Below are positions 56,601-64,000 of a DNA stretch of 64,000 nucleotides, in pieces. Source of the DNA: Litoditis marina (lineage: Eukaryota; Nematoda; Chromadorea; Rhabditida; Rhabditidae); NCBI GenBank assembly GCA_964036275.1, contig OZ038435.1, positions 17,416,632 to 17,480,631 of the forward strand. Direction: 5' to 3'. The first letter of the stretch is position 1; each line of letters opens with the position of its first letter. The notes below the pieces were generated by a model. It was not told the DNA's origin and did no database searches. It worked only from the letters and a program-made list of their open reading frames with translations. A program made the position numbers and the translations under genes.

Positions 56601-57082
56601 CCAAGCTCTCAGAGTCTCCTAATGTTTGGTCCATAATGTCAACTGAGATGCTGTATCGAGCCTCTGAGAATGTGATTAGACGGACTGGGATACTCAAATC
56701 ATCATCCTGTAACTCGCTTCATGAGAGTATCTCAAACTCTAAATCGAGCATCTGAGAACTTGATATGAGTATCTCAGACACTTAAGTCAGCATCTGAGAA
56801 CTCAGTTTATGAGAGTATCTCAGATTCTGCCTCCTACATCTGAGTATATTTTAAGTCGCAGACATTCAACATCTGAGAAATCTACACGAAACTCTGAGAT
56901 GCTTGGGTTAATGTTCCGCATATTCGAAAAGTAAGCCTCAGTGGTGCGAAAAAAAAATCACACCTTCTCGGTGTACTTAAGTCCGAGCCAGAAAAAACTA
57001 CAGAAGGGAAACATGTACTTTATGAAAAATGTGACCTACTTGACTTGGGAGTTATCTTGAGATACTCGACCAAATCCGGCAT
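53621..57082 (-). CDS. Unrecognised protein, downstream ORF of a two-ORF locus
   Basis: Exons 57040-57082, 56363-56496 and 53621-53872 join in phase to 142 residues beginning MPDLVEYLKITPKSNGDPWS and ending DIDEVFPVDV. The long last exon contains FDGFGPRTMFEYG and SQEFWTHPVFHRFL, compositionally like a folded soluble protein. I recognise no family, membrane segment or signal peptide. The ATG shares its exon and frame with the upstream ORF, whose TAG lies 9 bases before it. The two ORFs may be one protein of about 200 residues interrupted by a stop, or a dicistronic mRNA. The last exon's acceptor (ATTCAAG) is weak, and its edge could lie slightly further upstream, next to the TTAA element. Intron 2 is 2.5 kb and packed with repeats. 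Confidence 0.6.
53921..54424 (-). mobile_element. 504-bp TTAA element, copy 2
   Basis: Inverted relative of 51389-51892, also exactly 504 bp, with flanking TTAA at 53917-53920 and 54425-54428. It lies about 50 bases upstream of the last exon of the 53621-58216 gene. Confidence 0.8.
54465..54740. repeat. C/G-tract foldback
   Basis: A series of CCCCCCAC and GTGGGGGG blocks in opposite orientations (TTTTTACCCCCC... and GGGGGGTAAAAAG), giving an imperfect palindrome about 275 bp long. Possibly another foldback element. Borders are unclear. Confidence 0.5.
54834..56178. mobile_element. 1.34-kb element with CTGTTGGTAACC ends
   Basis: Inverted terminal motifs CTGTTGGTAACC (54835) and GGTTACCAACAG (56165) bracket 1.34 kb. 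The left end holds four units of CACCAACCGCCGCACTATGG, and an inverted unit (GTGCGGCGGTTGGTAACC) lies near 56090. No transposase-like ORF. Borders without target duplication make the class uncertain. It is wholly within the intron 53873-56362. Confidence 0.5.
56530..56910. repeat. TCTGAGA-type degenerate array 2
   Basis: Imperfect repeats of ATGAGAGTATCTCAGATTCT and CATCTGAGAACT, many individually palindromic around GAGAnnATCTC. Related to 53155-53460. Confidence 0.6.
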
Positions 57083-57091
57083 GGTGAAAGA

Positions 57092-58216
57092 CTAGTAGTG
57101 ATTCGGGTTGAACCTGCACGGGATGACACGGAAACCCTGTAACAAAAAACTCAAAACACTTAGTTGTGAGCATATGCTATTTGGTGAACGAGTAGAATAC
57201 CGAGGAGAGAATGAACCACAGAGCCACAGCAACTATAAAACCTCTCCAGAAAAAAGATAAAATTCCCCAACCGCACTTGGGTTTGAGTTTATATTCAAAC
57301 TAATACTCGAAATAATTGAACCAACTCACATCATGCACCGAAGCGATCGGGCGACAGTCACCGGGCTTCTGAAAAGATGCGACTATGAGTAGGTCGTAAT
57401 AAAGAGAGTGACAAAAGCATAAGTGCAAAAAACTTGTGTCTGATCGAGTAAACCTCTAATAAAAACAAAAATGTTCCTTAAGGGGGAGGGGGGCAGAATG
57501 GAATGTCAATTTGAAGAAGAACGATTATGTGGACCACTCCCGTTACATCGGTCCTTTAAACTGCAATTGAAAAATATATTGCGGTTTAAAGGACTGGAGC
57601 GTTGCGATTAGACCACATAATCGTCCTTCTTTAAGCGAAAGATCTGAGTCAAACCCAAGTGTTACCTTATCGAATAATTTAGTTGCTTCACCACTTTTTA
57701 AATAGTTTTTATAAATCATTTCAAATTCACATAGGCGGTTGGAAAATCGCCTCAATTACATGCACGAGTGATCAAGGCGCCGATACTAATGATTGATCCG
57801 GAAAAAGCGCTCTCTGCGAAAACTTTACCTTCTAATGTAAAATGATAGAAGAGTCTAAAAAGAGTACCGATGAACGTTATTGAAAACAGCAAAACTCTAT
57901 TAATTGTTAAAGTATGTAATTGAAAAAGGCAACAGGAAAACTCGAATGTTAATGTATTTAGTAACAATAGTAACAAGAAGAAAAAGGCAATTATTATAAT
58001 ATCCCGTAGTCTCATATTGCATTGCAGTTCAAATCCTTTCACTCCGGTTAGGAAACATCTAAGATGAATGAAACTGGAAGATATGAAAATTTCATGTCAT
58101 CGCTAGCATTCAATTGTAAAATAACTCACTTTTTGAGTATACAGGTTCTCTTCTTCTAGCGTCCGGTATAGAATCGGATTTCTAGGATTCACCCACAGCT
58201 GTCCGAACCATTTCAT
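57092..58216 (-). CDS. Unrecognised 56-residue upstream ORF
   Basis: Exons 58130-58216, 57330-57368 and 57092-57136 join in phase from ATG, which lies a few bases after a TTTGCAG acceptor, to a TAG at 57092-57094. The product begins MKWFGQLWVNPRNPILYR and ends CRFNPNHY. All borders are canonical (GTGAGT donors), which argues for a real gene. The last coding exon continues, in the same frame after TAG TCT TTC ACC, into the ATG of the downstream ORF. No family recognised. Confidence 0.6.
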
Positions 58217-58446
58217 TATCTCTGCAAAGTAACTAGTAAGTTGGCAGAACTTACGAAATTACGACCTTCATATCACCTATTCGGTCTTAGGAAATACGGA
58301 TTCAAATATAATAAAAATAATGAGGGTTCCAATATGCGTATTACCAGTGAAGTATATAGTGTGAAAAAAGCCTATCCTCTTCGGACAGTCCCCAAATTTT
58401 ATACAACTACATTCTACATTGTGCCAATATGCCAGAGCCCCATTTC

Positions 58447-58854
58447 CATACACCAGTATGGTCCCACTGTGGCCAATTACACAAGCAACCGGGTTGCATG
58501 CAACCAAAAAGCAACCGGGTTGCATGTGTAAAGACAGTCGGTTCCTTTCCAAATGCAACCTAAGCAACCAAGTTGCATTGAAAACAGGAAAAAAAGTCCA
58601 AAAATTGAGTGTTTAGTTGCATTTGGTAAGCAACCGGAAGCAACCGAATTTTCTCTACACATGCAACTCAGTTGCATTTTGGTTACATGTGCAAACCGCC
58701 TCCCACTGATCGGCAAAAAGCCGTCCGTTTTTAAATTGAAGCATAGGAAAATTAATGAGTTTGTATCAAAAATAGACAACTTTCTCATATTCGGCGAAAA
58801 TGTAGCCCGTTTTTCTATATTTCTGGCTACTTGGACAACCCTACTGGTGGTATG
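58447..58854 (+). mobile_element. Family A MITE interrupted by a foldback
   Basis: Family A start (CATACACCAGTATGGTCCCAC) and end (GGACAACCCTACTGGTGGTATG) are separated by an inserted 230-bp element. Removing that leaves a normal-length copy, showing the insertion order. Confidence 0.75.
58471..58700. mobile_element. GGCC foldback element, GCAACC core
   Basis: This 230-bp foldback begins GGCCAATTAC and is flanked by a 9-bp duplication TCCCACTGT / TCCCACTGA (58462-58470, 58701-58709; one mismatch). The interior is built from reiterated GCAACC / GGTTGC and TTGCATG motifs. It is a third core type with the same class of termini. Confidence 0.75.
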
Positions 58855-59830
58855 TCCCATTCTTGGGTTAAAATTGTGTGAAATTGGGTTAAAATTGTGT
58901 GAAGTTCACTAATAACCCTCTCTCTCTAAATAAGAAACGAAACCCCGAAAATTTGGCATTTTTCGGTCAAATTAAGGAGATACGCGCCATTTAACGATAA
59001 AACCCGTTACTTTCTCAAAAATAGTATGATATCCCTTACTGCTTGCTGTGTTCACAAACACCAACCCTTCCGCCTTTACTAATTCTCCTCTAGAATTACG
59101 AATTAACATCATGGTATTAAACAAAACTAACGAGTTACAGGAATTGAGTTACAGCAATACAAAATAAAAACACAGAGCGTACCGATTTAATCTGTCAGTC
59201 CTTGTGTCATATCCTTGTGTAGAAGAATAGGAAATATATTCGAGTCATCCAACTGGACGATTCGTCTTGAATGTAAGACAATGACTTCAGATATGGGGAG
59301 ATAACCTGTGAAAAACTAATACAAATGAAAATATGAATACAAAAAAATGTAAATATCCAATAGCAGTGTCACACTAAACCTCCAATGTGGAATAAGAAAA
59401 CTACAGGACGTGTTCATTCGCGAATAAACTATTCTATTTTATTCTATATATGAGAACTACAAACATGAATAAAATTATGAATAAACAAGTATGAGATATG
59501 GATTTGCGTGCTTGCTGAATTATTCATAGTTAAACTTGATTTAGATGAACTGAGTGGTTTTCGCAGTTTTCCAGTAGAATTAGTGCATTATATTGAAGAG
59601 TTAAAGCGAAAATGCAACCAGTAACCACTAAAAAATTACTACAAGTAAGACCTTGACAAAAATTAGCGGAAAAGACTATAAAATACGAATGAAAATCGTA
59701 ATAGAAGATTTAAAAAAGAGACGGTCAATAATTTTTGAAATCCGTTAAGACACTCCATGATGTCAACCGCACGGTGTAAACACCGGGCTCTACCATGCGC
59801 GCCAAGCTAAATCGTTGTTTTTATTAATTT

Positions 59831-59877
59831 GTCACGGCCGCCGCCGACTGAGATTTTGAGTCGGCGGGGGCCGTGAC
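59831..59877. repeat. GC-rich hairpin
   Basis: Arms GTCACGGCCGCCGCCGACT and AGTCGGCGGGGGCCGTGAC are complementary with one mismatch around a short loop in otherwise AT-rich DNA. An A-box-like GCGCGCATGGTAGAGC (minus strand) lies just to the left. Confidence 0.8.
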
Positions 59878-59980
59878 ACTGGATTATCCGAGGCAGGCCT
59901 GTTTGTCTGCGGCTTCATTTACTTACGTGCTCTCTCGTTTTTGTAGATTGCTAATCGCAGACAGGCGCTAATCGCTCTGA

Positions 59981-60150
59981 ATACGTATGCTAGAAGATCC
60001 CGGCACCTTTGTCCCATCCTGCGTTTCTCGCTCTGCCTCACTATCACTCGTCTGTTAAATCCCGGCGGGATGTAAGAGCCGAGAAACATCGTATGTTTGA
60101 GAAGACGCAGGATGGGATGAAGGTGCCGGAATCTTCAAGCATACGTACTC
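59981..60150. repeat. 170-bp foldback
   Basis: Left arm TACGTATGCTAGAAGATCCC through CCATCCTGCGT pairs with the right arm ACGCAGGATGGGATGAAGGT through GAAGCATACGTA-type sequence. About 50-bp arms with few mismatches. Probably a MITE; no target duplication identified. Confidence 0.7.
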
Positions 60151-61230
60151 TGAGGGAACTTACTTTACACTGTTGTGATCTTCTTTGGTAATGTAAACGT
60201 GTGCATTGTTTCATGTTCATTACCGACATCGATCGAAGTTGGTCCAGAGAAGGTTGTATAGTTGTGGAGGCCTCGAACTATTGGCACCGTAGCAAAGTCA
60301 TGGAATTTGTGAGCAGAACTGGAGCGAGGACCTGGTCACATTCCCACATACTCATTTTTTTATATTAGCATATTAGGATTGCTAACAGTAGGGTTTCAGA
60401 ATAGGTGTTAAAGTAATATATTTAAATTAGAACTAGTTGGACTATAATATGTAAAAATTAGTAGATCCAGTATTTGAGTTAAGTTTTACTCATTGATTTT
60501 GTTTTGTACTGGGGCAGTGGCTTATCTTTTGATGAGGCCTCGACCACTGACCCTAAGACATCGTAAAGGTGGTGAGGCCGAAACGATGTATTTTATTTTA
60601 AACTTAGTTAATATTAACTTCATAGATAGTATTTATTACTTTTAATTCATTTGATAATTTATTTATTAACTTCATCCTAATTGACTTGATTTCATTTAAC
60701 CTATTTTTGCTTATTTAATAGTTACCAACTGTGAACGTATAAGCATAGTGCAAGTGGTCCAAACCTGGGCGAGGTGGTGAGCAGATAGTTCAGCGCCAAG
60801 GTGACATTTTCATGAGACTTTGATACGATGCCAGGCACTTTGCTACTGGTCTCGGCTCTTTGTTTTTGCTGTTTAATTGGTTGATAGAACTGGTTTTGGT
60901 CATCACAGGTGAACGAAAAAGTAAACGATGACATTGCGGATGACAATTCACAAATACGAATTAGATAATTCGGGTCTATCTCACAGGATTACAAAAAAAT
61001 TTGAAGTATAATTCAAGTGCATACACCTCAAGCCCCCCCCCCCCTGTTTTATACCTTTTCATTTTTCTACGGATTTTTTATAAAATTAGTGAAATTATTT
61101 CTTATCATCAAATAGTGCACGTTTTCTTCGAAAATCGTCACCGCTTAAAAAAGTAGGTGGAATTTCGCAAAAAAGAAATTTATCACAAGTTTAGATACCT
61201 GCTCTTGTAGTGCTGCAAACCGAGAGAGTG

Positions 61231-61422
61231 TATAGTGGGTGCAATTTATAAATTTCTGTCTCTCGCCGGAATCAACCCTGCGAGCAAAAGTTTCGTAGCA
61301 GGGCGCTAACCTCTGCGCTAATGGAACACATAGCGGGAAGCTTTGGAATCGAAGACATGTGTGCGTACACAGCGGAAAGTGAGATATACAGTACCCTCCC
61401 ACCTTTCCGTTGGCGACGACTT
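61231..61422 (-). mobile_element. tRNA-derived SINE copy 3
   Basis: Reverse-orientation copy: on + the tail (TATAGTGGGTGC) comes first and the head (CCGTTGGCGACGACT) last. The tRNA-like body is present but the B box is mutated (GGTTGATTCC). Confidence 0.65.
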
Positions 61423-61791
61423 TAAAGCTATTGAAAACTCCTCAGTGGGGGGGAGGTCAAAGTATAAACTCGAAGATCATGATCTACGCTCGGAACTGCC
61501 TCGAAACTGAGGTTTTTTCACAAATTTTGATGATTTTACAGCACGGCCGATGAATCAAATCGTAGAAAAGAAATTAAAACCTAGAAGTTTTCGTGTTCAC
61601 AGTGGCTGGCAAATCGAGAACACGTGCAAAGTTCGTGCAAACTTCATGATTGAATGAAAAGAGTACGGGAAAAGCTGGATTTCCTGGAAAAACGCTCGTT
61701 TTCAAGACGAAAAACACTCAGTACACGCCAACTTTCCAGTATTTTCATGATTTTGTGGATGAAATTCGCGTAAACTCGTCTAAAACAACCG

Positions 61792-61798
61792 TATAAAA
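61792..61798 (+). promoter_or_regulatory. TATA box upstream of the 61844 gene
   Basis: TATAAAA lies 46 bases before the proposed ATG at 61844, with an A/G-rich start region between. Spacing fits a core promoter with a very short 5'UTR. Confidence 0.5.
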
Positions 61799-61843
61799 GG
61801 TGGTGAAAGCAGCTGAGAATCAGTTTCTACGGAGTCAAGAAGA

Positions 61844-62227
61844 ATGAAGGTCGGTAGCGCTTTGTCGCTCTCTCTCTCTCTATTTTCCTTCTCTCTCTAC
61901 CTTTCTCTCTCTCTATTTTTTGAATTTTTCTTTCTCTCAAACTGGATTCCTCTAGCTTCTCTCACTCGTCTTCATCGAAGTTTGTCCCTCTCTTCGTTTC
62001 TCTCACCCCTCACATCCTTTATCTCTAGTCCTTCTCCGTCTCATTCTCCCTTTTCGCGATCATACTGCTCTCGTTATTTTCCTCTCGATCTCTCTTAATC
62101 TCTCTCTTTCTATATTTCTCTTCATCTCTTCCTACTTCATCTCTCTTGTTCTCTCTCTACTCCTCTCACTCTCTCGTCATCTTTCTTCTCCTGTTTTCTC
62201 TGTTTATTTCATTAACTCTCTCTCCTA

Positions 62228-62262
<35 letters not shown>

Positions 62263-62350
62263 TTCTCTTTCTCTTTCTCTTTCTCTTTCTCATTCTCTTT
62301 CTCTTTTTCTTCCTTTCTCTCTCTCTCTCTCCCTCCCTTTCACTCTTTCT

Positions 62351-62427
<77 letters not shown>

Positions 62428-63778
62428 CCCCCACCAATAAATTCATTCCAGCTAATATCTCTCATCATCTTCATGTCGTTCTTACTTCTCAAAGTGGATG
62501 GAGCAGAGAAAAATACAAAGGTGTGCTTATATTTTCATATCTCTTTAGAGCTTTCTTAACATCTAACATCGAACTTCAACATCTCATCGTTATTGTGTAG
62601 TCGTCGCCAACCGAGAGGCGGAGGGTACTGTATATCTCTTATTCCGCTGTGTACGCACACATATCTCCGATTCCAAAGCTTGGCAGATAACGACTCTCGT
62701 TGCGCAGTGGTTACCGTCTGGCTACAAATCGTTTGCTCGAGGGTTCGATTCCGGAGATGAACAACAACTTCTAAATTTGGCACGATCTATACATGACTGG
62801 CCTAATACTGCAAATGCCAAAAATGCTGGTTGTAAAACGGTTTCCAAACTTACTAGAAGTCATTTGAATAGTCACGTTAAGTTAGCATTCTTCGGAGAAG
62901 CACTTATAACTGACCTCACTATGGTATTATTCAGAACCCCATTGAAGTGTCGATCGTTGTACTGTAGTCCTATATGCTCGTTCAATGTTCACTTTTCTGT
63001 TCATCAGGGTTCTGATTGTTGTTCTCATTTTGCTCAAATTCAGTTTGTTTTCATTTACTTTCTCTTTCTCTATGTATCTCACATGCTTGCATGTAAATAA
63101 ATCAATCAATTCTGATGAGGCATCGTGAACTTTGTCATTGCACGTTTTTGAGTTATGCTGTGTTCAACATGTTTCACGTGACTGTCCAATTGACTAGCAT
63201 GTAATACTTGACCATACGCCGCCCCAAGGCTGCAAAGTTCGCGGATTTTCATTAATTTTCCCCCTTTTCAGCTGGAAATAGTTTCGAAGAAGTGTGGAAA
63301 GGGAGAACTGGGCTCTAATTTGCAGTTGGATGGCTATTTTTTGTTGGCATTGGACGAACACAATAAGATCATTGTGAGCTATTTCTTCAAGTATCAGACA
63401 ACTCAAGACTAGGCGCAAATGGTCCCAAATATAATAGACAAGAGCAAAACTGAATGAAATATGAGAAAGTACATTATTTCAGTTGTTCATTTGGTAGCTT
63501 TTAGTTTCATCTTCACAAGATACTAAGATATCAGATTAAGATGATTACGATAGGAAGAATGGGATATTTATAGATGATTTGAGATTGAGGGTCTGAGATT
63601 GGCAGCAAAAACTGCACGTTGATTGTGATTTGTTCATCTTCTATTCACCCATATGTTCACTTTAATTGTTTAGGGAAAACGATATTCAACCCAGAAATCG
63701 TATGAGTCGCGTGTGAACGGTAAACAGGTGGCGACTCTTAATGGAATAGCACACGGCACAACACGGTCATTCGAAATA
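61844..63778 (+). CDS. Putative secreted protein, partial
   Basis: Proposed exons are 61844-61849 (ATGAAG), 62452-62520, 63272-63373 and 63674-63778. The first two join as MKLISLIIFMSFLLLKVDGA, a textbook signal peptide with a plausible cleavage after DGA. Exon 3 encodes KKCGKGELGSNLQLDGYFLL and exon 4 GKRYSTQKSYESRVNGKQVA. All phases are 0. The six-base first exon uses a GTCGGT donor, also seen in UTP11, and lies 46 bases after a TATA box. Alternatives: exon 3 may read through to TAG at 63410-63412, or exon 4 may end at 63719. The gene may continue past the window. I recognise no family. Intron 1 is CT-rich and intron 2 contains a SINE. Confidence 0.45.
61862..62425. repeat. CT-rich microsatellite tract
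   Basis: Long runs of (CT)n, (CTTTCT)n and (TCTTTC)n fill intron 1 of the gene at 61844. The Ser/Leu/Phe-rich reading frames across it are artefacts. Confidence 0.9.
62598..62791 (+). mobile_element. tRNA-derived SINE copy 4
   Basis: The most tRNA-like copy: A box TTGCGCAGTGGTTACCG and B box GGGTTCGATTCC at tRNA spacing, with the family head TAGTCGTCGCCAACCG and tail AAATTTGGCACGATCTATAC. Confidence 0.7.
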
Positions 63779-64000
63779 GTCAGTTCTGTTGTGCAGTCAT
63801 ATTTTTCTCCATATATAGTATCTAGCGTGGAATTTTCAGTTGAAATATCTATTAGTAGAACTATCTTGAGAACTAACTATAGTAACTGGTAACTTGAGTT
63901 GTAGATTGTAGTCTGGCGTTTCACCCATCGATAGCAGCCAGGTACAGTACATTTTAGTGGGCGGAGTCAATTGTGTTGGAAAGTTTCCAACAGCGATCAG

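Larger units (their letters stand above)
58217..61843. other. Repeat-rich interval without a supported gene
   Basis: It contains a family A MITE with a nested foldback (58447-58854), a hairpin at 59831-59877, a 170-bp foldback at 59981-60150 and a reverse SINE (61231-61422). An open stretch on the minus strand at 60740-60946 has exon-like composition and a CGCCCAG|GTTTGG donor-like end, but no partner exon was found. Confidence 0.5.

Noticed and set aside
60722..60946. 74-residue minus-strand ORF with exon-like composition
   Set aside because: A donor-like end at CGCCCAG|GTTTGG is visible, but no partner exon, no family and no start context were found.
62146..62559. 137-residue Ser/Leu/Phe-rich ORF
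   Set aside because: It spans CT-rich microsatellite. Only the part at 62452-62520 is proposed as a real exon, and in the context of splicing.

Overview
The window is eukaryotic: every recognisable gene is cut into short, GC-richer exons by AT-rich introns with GT..AG borders (one GC..AG). Several start codons sit 0 to 30 bases after a splice-acceptor-like TTNCAG, as expected for trans-splicing or 5'UTR introns. Together with the protein content this suggests a small metazoan, most plausibly a nematode. That is inference: no rRNA, mitochondrial or spliced-leader sequence is present to settle it.

Layout. (1) 1106-2292 (-): a putative two-exon small secreted protein, with a degraded tRNA-like sequence in its intron. 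(2) 2759-8030 (-): UTP11, a small-subunit processome factor, 7 exons. (3) 8543-12884 (-): a mitochondrial carrier of the SLC25A39/40 glutathione-importer family, 10 exons. (4) 13451-31622 (-): cytosolic leucyl-tRNA synthetase, 33 exons and about 1184 codons spread over 18 kb. (5) 32304-33445 (+): a 125-residue protein with two hydrophobic segments resembling promethin/LDAF1. (6) 35134-48378 (-): a kinesin-5 (KIF11/Eg5/BMK-1 type) motor, 29 exons. (7) 48.4-53.6 kb: a gene-poor, repeat-rich interval. (8) 53621-58216 (-): an unrecognised gene whose reading frame is interrupted by one in-frame TAG followed 9 bases later by an in-frame ATG. (9) 58.2-61.8 kb: repeats. (10) 61844-63778 (+): a candidate secreted protein with a TATA box and a 6-base first coding exon, possibly continuing beyond the window.

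The housekeeping genes work in ribosome assembly (UTP11), translation (LARS), mitochondrial glutathione supply (SLC25A39/40) and spindle bipolarity (KIF11). They share no pathway, and gaps of about 500 bases or more give no support for an operon.

The more unusual content is in the introns. A large set of non-autonomous elements can be delimited from target-site duplications: foldback elements with 9-bp duplications, shared GGCC termini and different palindromic cores; a pair of hAT-like elements with 8-bp duplications; a pair of 504-bp TTAA elements; two CATAC-ended MITE families; a TAGTC-ended MITE; a tRNA-derived SINE; and a 2-kb element present as an inverted pair in two different genes. 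Several splice sites also lie within tandem duplications of the exon edge, including one that creates an in-frame alternative donor.
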